Source of the DNA: Algiphilus sp.
GTDB taxonomy: Bacteria; Pseudomonadota; Gammaproteobacteria; Nevskiales; Nevskiaceae
NCBI RefSeq assembly: GCF_023145115.1
Contig: NZ_JAGLEJ010000001.1
Span: 88,705 to 152,704, forward strand
Reading direction: 5' to 3'
DNA length: 64,000 nucleotides
Part shown: piece by piece, positions 34,141-44,300 of the stretch
How positions within the stretch are numbered: position 1 is the first letter of the stretch
How the letters are laid out: the number at the start of each line of letters is the position of its first letter
Made by a program: the position numbers and the translations under genes
Notes under the pieces: generated by a model
Told to the model about the DNA's origin: nothing
The model's input: the letters and a program-made list of their open reading frames with translations, nothing else
Database searches by the model: none

Positions 34141-36384
34141 TCAGAATGCATAGGAAATGGCGAAGTTGGCGAAGCTGCGGTCGCCGACGGTGTTCTGCGT
34201 ACCGGCGCCCGAGAAGTCGGCATAGCCCAGGTTGAGCGACCAGCGCCCGTACTGGGCCTCGAGATTGCCGACCAGGAAGGTGCGCCCCTGCAGGAAGTTC
34301 TCGGCCAGCCCCGGGGACACGCCCTTGACGTCGTGCACGACCGTGAACGCCGGACGCAGCTGCAGCCCCGGCATGGCGACATCGTTGTAGAGCAGGAAGA
34401 AGAAGGCGCGGATGCCCCACGAGAACGAGGTCACGTAGCGGCCGGTTTCCTGCACCGGATTGATCAGCAGACCGTTGCCGGTCTCGCGGATGCCGGGGGA
34501 AGCGTGCGTGTTGGTCCCGGGGGCCTCGAACTGCAGCACGTCGCGCCCCGGCAGGCCGGGCAGGTAGACCGCGGTGGCCTCGGCCAGCACCGCGAACTGG
34601 TCGCTGCCCAGCACGCGGTCCGGCCCCAGGATGCGCAGCGCGCTCAGCGAGCCCTGCCACTGGGTGAGGCGCTCGTAGCCGCGGATGCGCGAACCGGGAA
34701 CCACCTCGCCGGGCACGCCGCCGCGGTAGGCGGTGAGATAGTCCGGGATCGCGATCTCCGAGTCGGCCAGCGTCGCCGGCCCGAGATCGGCCAGCTGGAT
34801 GGGCAGTCCCGGAATCGACGGCACCAGGTCGAGCAACGGCGCGGCGGGCTCCAGGATGTCCGGCAGGATGACCACCGACTCGCGCGGGAACACCGGCTGG
34901 AAGGCAGCGAACAGCACATCCTCGAGATCGACCTGCACCGGTTCGTTGGGGCGCCAGTTGATCTCGCCCTCGAAGAGCGTGCTGAACAGCTCGGTGCTGA
35001 AGCTGAAGCCGAGCATGTGCGTGTCCTCCGGGTACTCCAGGAAGACCTTGGCGGTGTCGATGGGCAGCGCCTCGATGTCCTCGCCGGGCGTCGCCACGCC
35101 CGGTATGCCGCAGTCGGCCAGGAATTCGACCAGATTGCTGGTGTCGTTGTTGTTAGCATTGCCCTCGCGGCGCGTGCACGAGGCATCGGCGGCGATGGCG
35201 CTGGCGCTGGGCACGCGGCTGTGGAAGTTGGCCGCGTAGAAGCCGAACTCGGTTCCGGCAGGACCGAGGTCGGGGAGGAAGTAGAACGCCGCCAGCGCGA
35301 ACTGGCCGCCGTCGTCGGGGTATTCGTTGGGTCCGCGCAGCGCCGCGAAGCTGGTGTCCGAGACCAGGCCCAGCAGACCGTCGGCCGGGGTCTGGAGCTG
35401 ATTCGGGTCGTGCGGCGTCTTGCCGAAGGGCAGCGGGAAGTGGTCGCCGGGGGCCACGCGGTTGCCGGCGTCGAGGAAGGAAAGGTAGGAGCCGCGCGCC
35501 TGGATCTTCACCGGCACGAACTCGTACTGGTAGAAGCCCTCCAGGCTCCACTGGTCGTCGAGGGCGGTGCGCACGCTGACCATGCCCGCCGGCTGGAAGA
35601 GCTCGAACAGTTCGGCGCCGGGAATGCCCACCGCGCTCGCCGACGCCGGATTGGCGAAGTTGAGGCCGCCGCGGATCACCACGGTGCCGGTCCCCCAGTC
35701 GTTGAGTTGCCGGCCGATGCGCACGCGGGCCTCGCGGTCACCGGGCAGCGGCACGTCGAAGTAGACGTTGGCGTTGCGCAGAACCCAGTTGTGCCCGACG
35801 TCCTCCTCGACTTCGTCGGGGCGCTCGATCCGGGCGCGCACGCCGGGCCCGGGACCGGGGTCGAGCTTGATGTTGCGGTAGTCCTGATCGAAGCCGGTGT
35901 TGATCGGATCGTAGAAGTAGAAGCCGGACAGCTCGAGGCCGCCGAAGGACCACTCCGCGAACAGCTCGCTGCTCCACTTCGCGGTGGCCGCGACCAGATC
36001 GCCGCGGTCGTAGTTGAGATTGCCGTCGTCGATGTTGGCGGACAGGCCGCCGGGCGCCGCCAGAAAGCGTTCGTTGGGCTCGGTCGCGCCCCGGGAGAGC
36101 CCGATGCAGTCGTCGGGCGCGCACAGGTCGCGGTTGCCGGGCAGGCTGAGCTTGCCGACCAGCCGCGGATCGCGCGCCTCGGTGCGCACGGCGCCGCCCA
36201 GCGACAGCGTGTTCTGCCAGTCGATGGTCACCGCGCGCTCGCCACTGCCGTAGCCGAACTCGATGGCCTGCGCGCTCACCGCGCACCCTGCCAGCGCGGC
36301 GAATGCCAGCGCCCTGGCGGCCGGCGCCGACGGCGGCGCGACCGCGTTGCCACTTTGCGGATCAGGCCTGCAGGCGCGCTTCAC
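34141..36384 (-). CDS. DUF1302-family outer-membrane protein
   Basis: This 747-aa exported protein has a long N-terminal signal region (cleavage near VSAQA), then a DUF1302-type body: FGYGSGERAVTIDWQNTLSLGGAVRTEARD, RNANVYFDVPLPGDREARVRIGRQLNDWGTGTVVIRGGLN, and a C-terminal aromatic end FANFAISYAF typical of barrels inserted by Bam. DUF1302 proteins usually travel with DUF1329/LolA-like proteins and RND permeases. Here a LolA-like gene lies upstream but no RND gene is in the operon. The start is GTG at 36382-36384 with a GGAGGGG site. Confidence 0.87.
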   Translation of the reverse strand: MKRACRPDPQSGNAVAPPSAPAARALAFAALAGCAVSAQAIEFGYGSGERAVTIDWQNTLSLGGAVRTEARDPRLVGKLSLPGNRDLCAPDDCIGLSRGATEPNERFLAAPGGLSANIDDGNLNYDRGDLVAATAKWSSELFAEWSFGGLELSGFYFYDPINTGFDQDYRNIKLDPGPGPGVRARIERPDEVEEDVGHNWVLRNANVYFDVPLPGDREARVRIGRQLNDWGTGTVVIRGGLNFANPASASAVGIPGAELFELFQPAGMVSVRTALDDQWSLEGFYQYEFVPVKIQARGSYLSFLDAGNRVAPGDHFPLPFGKTPHDPNQLQTPADGLLGLVSDTSFAALRGPNEYPDDGGQFALAAFYFLPDLGPAGTEFGFYAANFHSRVPSASAIAADASCTRREGNANNNDTSNLVEFLADCGIPGVATPGEDIEALPIDTAKVFLEYPEDTHMLGFSFSTELFSTLFEGEINWRPNEPVQVDLEDVLFAAFQPVFPRESVVILPDILEPAAPLLDLVPSIPGLPIQLADLGPATLADSEIAIPDYLTAYRGGVPGEVVPGSRIRGYERLTQWQGSLSALRILGPDRVLGSDQFAVLAEATAVYLPGLPGRDVLQFEAPGTNTHASPGIRETGNGLLINPVQETGRYVTSFSWGIRAFFFLLYNDVAMPGLQLRPAFTVVHDVKGVSPGLAENFLQGRTFLVGNLEAQYGRWSLNLGYADFSGAGTQNTVGDRSFANFAISYAF

Positions 36385-36474
36385 GATGGTCCCCTCCTCC
36401 CTGTTTGTCGTGCCTCCGCGTCTCGGGGCGCGGATGGTCGGTACCGCCCCCGGCGCGGTGCGCCGGTGCCGCGG

Positions 36475-37311
36475 CTATTCCATATGGTGAAAGCTTTCCG
36501 ATTCGAACCAGCGCCCGGACAAGCCCGTGTCGACGGCGAAGCGCCCGACCGTGATCTCGCTCACCAGCTCGATCTCGGGATTGGCGACGCGCACCCGCGC
36601 CGGATACCAGTGCCCGTCGGCATCCCGGCGCAGCGCATCCGGCGGCACCGTGGCCTCGCGCAGCAACTCGCGCCCGGCGCCGTACACGCGCGCGCCGACC
36701 ACCGCGCAGGCATCGGTCCGCACGCGCAGCTCGATGCGCGACAGCTGCAGATCCGCGCCGGGTGGCGGCAGCACCACGAACTCGCGCACGTTCTCCGGGT
36801 CGCCGGCGCGCTGCGGCCGCAATGACACGCTGGAGCTGCGCAGCGTCCGCATGCCCTCGGTGAGGTCCGAGAAGGTCACGGCCGTGTCGAACACCGTCCC
36901 GGCGGAATCGGCGCCCGCGATGCGCCGCGTGCGCCCGAGGTCGGGGGCGTGGTGGTAGATGTCGGCACCGCCGTCGCGGCGCGCGCGATACAGATAGGCC
37001 GTGCCGCGCAGATCCTCGGGCGCGCGCACCAGTGCCCGCGCCTGGAGATTGCCTTCATGGCTGCGCACGGCGATGTCGAGCTCGATCTCGCGCGGCGTGC
37101 CTTCGCCGCCGCCCAGCGCCGCCGTGGACACCGATACGGATTCGAGCCGCGCTGCATCGGGCAGGTTGTCGACCACGCACTCGAGAATGCGCTGGGATTC
37201 GGTGGGCGGCTGCGCGACAGCGGCGCCGAGCACGCCCAGCAGATACGCGCCGGCGACGCCGGCGCGGAGGCGCGCGCGCCGAAGCCCGCCAGCGGCTTCA
37301 GCCGCGGGCAT
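36475..37311 (-). CDS. LolA-like periplasmic protein (outer-membrane lipoprotein-sorting family)
   Basis: This 278-aa protein has a signal peptide ending AAVAQ and a body resembling the PF17131-type LolA-like family: RALVRAPEDLRGTAYLYRARRDGGADIYHHAPDLGRTRRI. The same block (SNIRGTAFLTYDYADPERDDDQWLYLPAARKTRRI) occurs in the C-terminal part of the RND fusion at 56793-59990, so the two are related. Such proteins are thought to carry hydrophobic ligands between RND permeases and DUF1302 porin-like proteins. Overlaps the upstream gene by 14 bp. Confidence 0.78.
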   Translation of the reverse strand: MPAAEAAGGLRRARLRAGVAGAYLLGVLGAAVAQPPTESQRILECVVDNLPDAARLESVSVSTAALGGGEGTPREIELDIAVRSHEGNLQARALVRAPEDLRGTAYLYRARRDGGADIYHHAPDLGRTRRIAGADSAGTVFDTAVTFSDLTEGMRTLRSSSVSLRPQRAGDPENVREFVVLPPPGADLQLSRIELRVRTDACAVVGARVYGAGRELLREATVPPDALRRDADGHWYPARVRVANPEIELVSEITVGRFAVDTGLSGRWFESESFHHME

Positions 37312-38758
37312 CGGCGGTCAGCGCCGGCACGCCGGCGGCGCGTGCTGCGCCGTCCAGTGCGGCACGCTCGGCATCGCTGCGTCGCGCCAGCACCGCGGCC
37401 ATGCGGCTGCGATCGGCTTCCGGCAGCGGCGCCATGAGCCGCACCAGCGCATCCAGTCGCCCGGCATCGTCGCCGACGCGGTCGATCAGCAGGTCGAGCA
37501 GGAAGCCGTCATCGGCGGCCAGCGCACGGGCGACCGCGGCGCGGCCGTGCTCGTCCATGCGCGCGAGCACGTCCATGGCGATGGCGGTGTCCGATTCGGA
37601 GCGCAGATCCTGTACCAGCGCGGCGATCACCTCGCGCCGGCGCAGCACCGGCAGCGACGCCAGCAGATCGCGCTCGGCCGGGTCGGTGTGCTGCGCCAGA
37701 TCGAGCAGCGTCGGCCAGGCGTCACCGGCGTGCGCGGCTTCCAGCGCGGCCAGTGCCACGTCCGCACCCTGCCGGAGTGCGGCGTGCGCGACGGCGCGGC
37801 GGTAGTCGGGGCGCATGAGCCGCGTCAGCGGCAGCGCGAGCTGCAGCAGCCCCTCGTCGTAGGCGGTGTTGACCAGCTCCCCGAGCAGCGCCTCGTCGCG
37901 CACCGAGGGCAGGTTGACGATCTTGCGCTGCTGCCGCGCCTGCATGTGCGCGATGGCGCGCAGCACCGGACCCCACAGGCGCTCGCGCCGGGCGACCGCG
38001 ACCAGCGCGTCCAGCACGGCCTCGCTCTGCCGGCCGACCAGATCGGCGAGCCGGGCCTTCAGCTCCCCGTCGACGTGCTCGATGATGAACAGCGCCTCGG
38101 GCAGCAGCTGCTGCTCGGCGGCGCACACCATCAGCCGCGCGATGCGGTCGTTGTCGATGTTGTGGACGATGCGCGAGAGCTGGTCCCGGCGGTCGAGCAG
38201 GTACCCCGTGCGCAGCAGTGCCGCGTCGTCGTCGATGGCGGTGATCACCGCGCGCAGGGCCTGCGACGACAGGCCGTCCGCGAAGCGCCCCATGGTGACG
38301 AAATCGCCCCGCTCGACCAGGATCAGGGCCGCGTCGCGGACCAGCTCGACCGGCAGCTGGGGGATCAGGGTCTGCACCTTCGCGGGATCGATGTGCGGGG
38401 CCACGTCGGCCACGAATGCGGCGGGTACGTGACGCGCGATGTTGCGCGCCCGCAGCGGATCCATCTCGCCGACCACGCGCGCGCTCAGCAGCGGACCGAG
38501 CGCCTCGACCGCGAGCCGCGCGACGTAGCGGTCCGGCAGGAAGCGGGTGATCCACTCGAGTCGCTGGAAGCGGTCGCGGCGCGCGTCGTAGAGCGTCTGA
38601 CTGATGCGCTGGCGCAGGCGCTGGATGTTGGCCGCCGAGACACCGTCCAGCCAGCCGAGCTGATCCACCGGCATCTCGATGACGCGGGCCAGCTTCTCGC
38701 GCTCGGCGCGCACCGCCAGATCCAGCGCCGGCACAGCCTGCCCGTCCGCCGTGCTCAT
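37298..38758 (-). CDS. Helical repeat protein of unknown function (MgtE_N/HEAT-like)
   Basis: This 486-aa cytoplasmic protein without signal or membrane segments is built almost wholly of helices in HEAT/MgtE_N-like repeats (FLPDRYVARLAVEALGPLLSARVVGEMDPLRARNIARHVPAAFV, and similar units to the end). No catalytic motif. The start overlaps the upstream 73-aa gene stop (ATGA) and its own stop overlaps the LolA-like gene, so it is an obligate member of the operon. A scaffold or regulator role is only a guess. Confidence 0.75.
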   Translation of the reverse strand: MSTADGQAVPALDLAVRAEREKLARVIEMPVDQLGWLDGVSAANIQRLRQRISQTLYDARRDRFQRLEWITRFLPDRYVARLAVEALGPLLSARVVGEMDPLRARNIARHVPAAFVADVAPHIDPAKVQTLIPQLPVELVRDAALILVERGDFVTMGRFADGLSSQALRAVITAIDDDAALLRTGYLLDRRDQLSRIVHNIDNDRIARLMVCAAEQQLLPEALFIIEHVDGELKARLADLVGRQSEAVLDALVAVARRERLWGPVLRAIAHMQARQQRKIVNLPSVRDEALLGELVNTAYDEGLLQLALPLTRLMRPDYRRAVAHAALRQGADVALAALEAAHAGDAWPTLLDLAQHTDPAERDLLASLPVLRRREVIAALVQDLRSESDTAIAMDVLARMDEHGRAAVARALAADDGFLLDLLIDRVGDDAGRLDALVRLMAPLPEADRSRMAAVLARRSDAERAALDGAARAAGVPALTADARG

Positions 38759-38976
38759 GCGCTGCCCAGGACGCGTCGCGTGATGGCCGCCAGCGGACCG
38801 GGGAGACGCGTGACCGCCTTGCCCGCCGCGTCGTCGAGCGCGTGCGACTGTGCGTCCAGGATGCCGTCAACGCGATCGGCGAGCCTGTCGACGGCGCCGG
38901 CATCCACATAGTCGAGAAATTCGATCGACTCGCCCTTGTGCAGGCGGGTCTCCAGACGGCTCCTGCCTCCCTCCAT
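38755..38976 (-). CDS. 73-aa protein, first gene of the envelope operon
   Basis: A small hydrophilic protein (MEGGRSRLETRLHKGESIEFLDYV...) without recognised domain. It has a strong GGAGGAG ribosome binding site and an ATGA overlap with the next gene, and it opens a run of six co-directional genes, which makes it likely to be real. The middle (FLDYVDAGAVDRLADRVDGILDAQS) is predicted helical. Promoter probably in 38977-39163. Confidence 0.65.
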   Translation of the reverse strand: MEGGRSRLETRLHKGESIEFLDYVDAGAVDRLADRVDGILDAQSHALDDAAGKAVTRLPGPLAAITRRVLGSA

Positions 38977-39060
38977 GTCTCGGTCTCCTCCGGTCTCGCG
39001 GGCGGCACGCGCATCCGTGCCGAAACCGCACCCCGATATCGTGTGTCGTCAACACTGCGT

Positions 39061-39098
39061 ACATTGCCATTGATCGACGGCAATGTGCCAAGTATCGT
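39061..39098. promoter_or_regulatory. Inverted repeat and candidate promoter between divergent operons
   Basis: ACATTGCC (39061-39068) and GGCAATGT (39079-39086) form an 8-10-8 inverted repeat. Overlapping it, TTGATC (39070-39075) and TATCGT (39093-39098) with a 17-bp spacer make a possible sigma-70 promoter for the rightward genes, so the repeat could be an operator. By-eye prediction in a 187-bp gap. Confidence 0.45.
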
Positions 39099-39163
39099 AG
39101 CAACGTCTGACGCGGCAGTCATGAACAATACCGGCCGACGATGATCGGTTGCGAGGGGACAAC

Positions 39164-39844
39164 GTGGAACAACCACCCGAAGACAGGGATGCGCAGGACG
39201 GGGGGCGCCTGATTCCGGACGACTTCGCGTCCCTGACGGGCTTCGCCCGCCGGCAGGCGCACATGGTCGAGTCGCGCCTGCTGTACGGGCTCAAGCGCCG
39301 GCTCGAGCAGCTCGACGAGCCCGCGGCCGACGCCGGCACCGATCCCGCCAGCGACCCGGGCGGCCGTCTCCGGCAACTGCTGCAGGCATCGCTCGAGCAG
39401 CGCCGGGACGACGCCGAGCACCAGCTCCTGCAGCGATTGGTGGCCGACCTGCATTGCGACGAGGCGCGCATCATCGCGGCCCTGTCCGACGGCGCGCCGA
39501 CACCCGCCTGCCATGTGGCGGCGGCGTCGATGGTGGGCCGGACCCCGGTGATCGTCCTCGACAATGCCAGCCGCATCGGCACCGAGGCCGGCATCATGCT
39601 CGGCGAGCAGGTGCCGGTGTACATCCGGCGCCTGCGTGCCGACGGCCTGCTGACCGCCGGCCCCGAGGATCGGGCGCTGGGAGAGCGCTACGGCATCCTG
39701 GAGAGCGAGACCATGGTGCGCGAGGCGGTGCAGCACATCGAGGAGGAACTGCGCCTGCGGGCGCGCATCCAGCGCTTCACGTTGCGCCTTTCGCCACTGG
39801 GACAGCGCCTCTGGGCGCTGGGCGAGCAGGCCGACATCCGTTAG
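39164..39844 (+). CDS. Abi-alpha (DUF4393)-like protein
   Basis: This 226-aa cytoplasmic helical protein shows the family-type block HQLLQRLVADLHCDEARIIAALSDGAP, then RTPVIVLDNASRIGTEAGIMLGEQVPVYIRRLRADGLLTAGPEDRAL and a C-terminal RFTLRLSPLGQRLWALG. Abi-alpha proteins were named for occurrence near abortive-infection genes, but their function is unproven. The GTG at 39164 has a GAGGGG site and is preferred to the TTG at 39149. Followed after 93 bp by a DUF445 gene. Family call is from memory of the pattern. Confidence 0.6.
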   Translation: MEQPPEDRDAQDGGRLIPDDFASLTGFARRQAHMVESRLLYGLKRRLEQLDEPAADAGTDPASDPGGRLRQLLQASLEQRRDDAEHQLLQRLVADLHCDEARIIAALSDGAPTPACHVAAASMVGRTPVIVLDNASRIGTEAGIMLGEQVPVYIRRLRADGLLTAGPEDRALGERYGILESETMVREAVQHIEEELRLRARIQRFTLRLSPLGQRLWALGEQADIR

Positions 39845-39937
39845 CCGGGCAGCACCGGCGGGCACTGCACACGGTACCCGTCGCACACAACACGAACACA
39901 TCGGGCCGCAGCACCCGAGCGAGGAGACACCAGCACA

Positions 39938-41242
39938 ATGGAAGGCGGCATCAGCGATTTCCTGGCCAACCCGTGGGTCTATCTGTCGATGCCCGTGATC
40001 AGTGCCGTGGTGGGATACGGCACCAACGTCGTGGCCATCTACATGATGTTCCACCCCATCGAGTTCATCGGCATCAAGGTGCGCAACTGGCCGAACATCC
40101 TCGGCTGGCAGGGCATCATCCCGCGCCGCGCCGCGCACATGGCGGCGGTCTGCGTGGACACCATCACGCGCCACCTGATCACGCAGGAGGAGATGTTCGA
40201 GCGCCTCGACGCGGAGCGCATCGCCGGCGAGCTCGACGGCCCCCTCAACGCCATGATCGAGGAGATCGTCGACGAGGTCATGGGCGAGCACCAGCCCACG
40301 CTCTGGGAAGCACTGCCGCAGGTCGTGAAGCGGCAGATCTACAAGCGCGTGAAGGCGGACATGCCGGAGGTGATCAGCGAGATCATGGAAGAGATCAAGG
40401 TCAACATCAATCAGATGTACGACCTCAAGGACATGGTCATCACCAACCTGACCAAGGACAAGGCGCTGCTCAACAAGATCTTCGCCGAGGTCGGGCATGC
40501 CGAGTTCAAGTTCATCGCGCGCTCGGGCATCTACTTCGGCGGTCTGTTCGGCATCCTGCAGATGGGCGTCTGGGTCTTCTACCAGGCCTGGTGGCTGCTG
40601 CCGGCCTTCGGCCTGATGGTGGGCTACGCCACCAACTGGCTGGCGCTGCAGATGATCTTCAACCCCAAGGAGATCGTGCGCGTCGGCCCCTTCCGCATCC
40701 AGGGCCTCTTCATGAAGCGCCAGCCGGAGGTCGCGCACGACTTCGGCAAGCTGGTCGCCGCGCAGGTGCTGACGCCCGCGAACATCATCGAGGCCATCCT
40801 CAAGGGCCCCTACTCGGACAAGGTGTTCACCACCATCGGGCGCCACGTCCAGCGCACCATCGACGAGCAGAGCAGCATCGCCAAGCCGATGGTCACGTTC
40901 ACGGTGGGCACGCAATCCTATCGCGCCATGAAGTCGGCGGCGGTGGACGGCATCGTGCTGCGCCTGCCCGGCGCGCTCCATCACATCGAGCACTACGCCA
41001 ACGACGCGCTCGACCTCGAGAACACGCTGTCCACGCGTCTGGCCGGTCTGCCGCCGCGCGACTTCGAGGGCATGCTGCGTCCCGCCTTCGAGCAGGATGA
41101 ATGGATCCTCATCGCGGTCGGCGCCGCACTCGGCGCCATGGTCGGCGTGTTCCAGCTGGTCGTGCTGTTCGGCGACGAAATGGGCATCTGGGAGAGCGCC
41201 GAGCAGGTCGCCGGCTGGCTCAGGCCGCTGTTCCTCGGCTGA
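39938..41242 (+). CDS. DUF445-family membrane protein
   Basis: This 434-aa protein has an N-terminal membrane segment with the DUF445 signature VVGYGTNVVAIYMMFHPIEFIG, repeated centrally as LMVGYATNWLALQMIFNPKEIVRVGPFRIQGLFMKRQPEVA, with helical soluble regions between and a C-terminal transmembrane helix (about 395-415). DUF445/YheB-type proteins are of unknown function. A GAGGAG site precedes the ATG. It follows the Abi-alpha-like gene and is probably co-transcribed. Confidence 0.88.
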   Translation: MEGGISDFLANPWVYLSMPVISAVVGYGTNVVAIYMMFHPIEFIGIKVRNWPNILGWQGIIPRRAAHMAAVCVDTITRHLITQEEMFERLDAERIAGELDGPLNAMIEEIVDEVMGEHQPTLWEALPQVVKRQIYKRVKADMPEVISEIMEEIKVNINQMYDLKDMVITNLTKDKALLNKIFAEVGHAEFKFIARSGIYFGGLFGILQMGVWVFYQAWWLLPAFGLMVGYATNWLALQMIFNPKEIVRVGPFRIQGLFMKRQPEVAHDFGKLVAAQVLTPANIIEAILKGPYSDKVFTTIGRHVQRTIDEQSSIAKPMVTFTVGTQSYRAMKSAAVDGIVLRLPGALHHIEHYANDALDLENTLSTRLAGLPPRDFEGMLRPAFEQDEWILIAVGAALGAMVGVFQLVVLFGDEMGIWESAEQVAGWLRPLFLG

Positions 41243-41367
41243 TTCGGACGCGCGCGACCCCACCGGTCGGGTCCGCGGCTGCCGTCGATCGCGCGACCGC
41301 CCCGGTGACGCGCGGCGCGGCCGACACTGCGCTGCTCACAGGCTCCGCGACCGACGGGAGTCCGCCA

Positions 41368-44300
41368 GTGCCCATGTCCCACGCGATCACCGACGAGAAT
41401 GAGCGCCTGAAAGCCCTCCGGCAGCTCGACATCCTGGACTCCGGAACCGAAGCGGAGTTCGACACCCTCGCGCGGGCGGCCGCCGAGGCCATGGAACGCC
41501 CGATAGCGCTGATCAGCCTGGTGGATGCCGACCGGGTCTGGTTCAAGGCGAACCTGGGCTTCGGCGACGCCCGGGAAGCACCGCGCGATGCCGCCTTCTG
41601 CGAGCACGCCATCCGGCAGCCCGGCCTGTTCGAAGTGGCGGATGCGCGTGCCGATGCGCGTTTCCGCGACAACCCCTTCGTCCGGAGCGACGATGGCATC
41701 CGCTTCTACGCGGGGGTTCCGCTGACGCTCAGCGATGGTGCGACCGTCGGCACGCTGTGCGTCATCGACCGCCAGCCCGGACGCCTGACCGACGCCCAGC
41801 GCCAGATCCTGACGCTGCTGGGACTGGCGGTCACCCACGCGCTCGAGGGACGACGCGCCAAGGTGGCGCTCTCGCGGAGCGAAGCGGCTCTCCGGGCCGA
41901 ACGGACGCGGCTGATCCACACCCTGGAGGGCACCCGGGCCGGGACCTGGGAATGGAACGTGCAGACCGGCGAGACGCGCTTCAACGAACGCTGGGCCCAG
42001 TTCATCGGCTACACCCTGGACGAGCTGGCGCCGGTCTCGATCGAGACCTGGCTGGGCAACGCCCATCCCGACGATCTCGGACGCTCCGGGGAGCTCCTGA
42101 ACCGGCACTTCACCGGCGAAGCCGACTTCTACGAGTGCGAAGCGCGCATGCGCCATCGCGACGGCCACTGGATCTGGGTGCTCGACCGCGGCCGCGTGGT
42201 GACCTGGACCGACGACGGCAAGCCGGAGTGGATGTTCGGCACGCACATCGACATCACCGAGCGCAAGCTGCGCGAACAGGCGCTGCGCGCGAGCGAGGAG
42301 CGCCTCGGCCGCGTCAGCGAGATCGCCGGCGTCGGTGGCTGGGAGCTCGACTGCGAGACCGGCGCGCTCACCTGGTCCGACGAGACACACCGCATCCACG
42401 GTCTGCCCAAGGGTCGCTTCCCGCCCCTGGAGGAAGCGCTGGACTTCTACGAACCGGAAGCGCGCCCGGTGATTGCCGCGGCCGTCGAGCGCTGCCGGAC
42501 CGAGGGCATCGGATACGATCTCGAACTGCCGTTCCGGCAGGCGGACGGCCGCCGGATCTGGGTCCGCGCGGTGGGCAACGCGGTGCACGAGAACGGGCGC
42601 ATCAGCCGCCTCATCGGCGCCTTCCAGGACATCACCGAATCGCGCCGGCTGCGCACGAATCTGGCACACGAGCACGAGCTGCTGCGCGTCACCCTGGCGT
42701 CGATCGGCGACGGCGTGATCACCACCGATCCGCGCGGCCGCATCGAGTGGCTCAATCCGGTGGCCGAACGCATGACCGGCTGGACCAGCGCCGGCGCGCG
42801 GGGGCTACCGCTTCCCGAGGTCTTCTGCGTCGTCGACGAGGAGACCCGGGCGCCGGCACCCGATCCGGTGGAGGCGTGCCTGCGCGACCACGTCACCGTG
42901 GCGCTCCCGGAGCAGAGCGTGCTGATCTCGCGACACGGCAAGGAATACGGCATCGAGGATTCGGCCGCGCCCATCCGCGCCGACGATGGATCGACGCTGG
43001 GCGCCGTGCTCGTGTTCCACGACGTCACCGAGCAGCGGCATCTGGCCCGCGAGATGACCCATCGCGCCACGCACGACGCGCTCACCGGCCTGTGCAACCG
43101 CACCGAGTTCGAGAGCCGGCTGGAGCGCATGGTCCCCGATACCCGGGACAAGGGCACCGAGCACGCCCTCCTGTTCATCGATCTCGACGAATTCAAGATC
43201 GTCAACGACAGCTGCGGGCACACCGAGGGCGACCGGCTCCTGCAGCAGATCGCCGCACTGATCCGCGAGCAGCTGCGCCGCAGCGATCTCGTCGCCCGAC
43301 CGGGTGGAGACGAATTCGGCATCATCCTGGACAACTGCGACCTCCAGCGTGCCCGCGGCATCGCCGAGACCGTCTGCGCCTGCATCGATGCGTTCCGTTT
43401 CGTGCACGGCGAGCGCAGCTTCCACGTCGGCTGCAGCGTCGGCCTCGTGGCGATCGACGGTCGCTGGGACTCGGGTGCCTCGGTCATGCAGGCGGCCGAT
43501 GCTGCCTGCATGGCCGCCAAGGAATCGGGCCGCAACCGCGTCCACGTCTGGGCGGAGTCCGATGACGCCATGCGGGCCCGGCGCGGCGAGATGCAGTGGG
43601 CGACGCGCATCGAGCACGCCCTTGAGCACGATCGCTTCGCGCTCTACGCGCAGCGGATCGTGCCGCTGCGCCCGGCGCGCCACGAGGGCATCTCGGCGGA
43701 AGTACTGCTGCGCCTAAGGGACGAGGACGGCAGCATCATTCCACCGTCCGCCTTCATGCCCGCCGCGGAGCGCTTCCACATGGCGCCGCGCATCGACCGT
43801 CACGTGCTCGAGAAGGCGGTCTACTGGCTGGCCGGCTATCCGCATCGCGACCGCGTCTCCATGCTGTCGGTCAATCTGTCCGGGCGCTCGATCTGCGACC
43901 GCCGCTTCCGCAACTTCGCGGAGGCGCTGTTCGAGTTCGTCGACCCGGACGTGGCGCGCCGCATCTGCCTGGAGATCACCGAGACCACGGCACTGGGCAA
44001 CCTGTCCACGGCGGCCGATTTCGTCGAGGATGTCCGCAGGCTCGGCGTACGGGTAGCGCTGGACGATTTCGGGTCCGGCACCGCGACCGTGGGCTACCTC
44101 AAGGCCATCCCCATCGACATCCTCAAGATCGCCGGCGAGTTCGTGCGCCGCCTGACCGACGACCCGCTCGATGCCGCGGCGGTGCGCGGTTTCGCCGAGG
44201 TCGCACGGGTGATGGGCGTGACCACCATCGCCGAGTCGGTGGAGCGCCCGCAGGAGGTCGAAGCGCTGCGCGAGATCGGCATCGACTGCATCCAGGGCTT

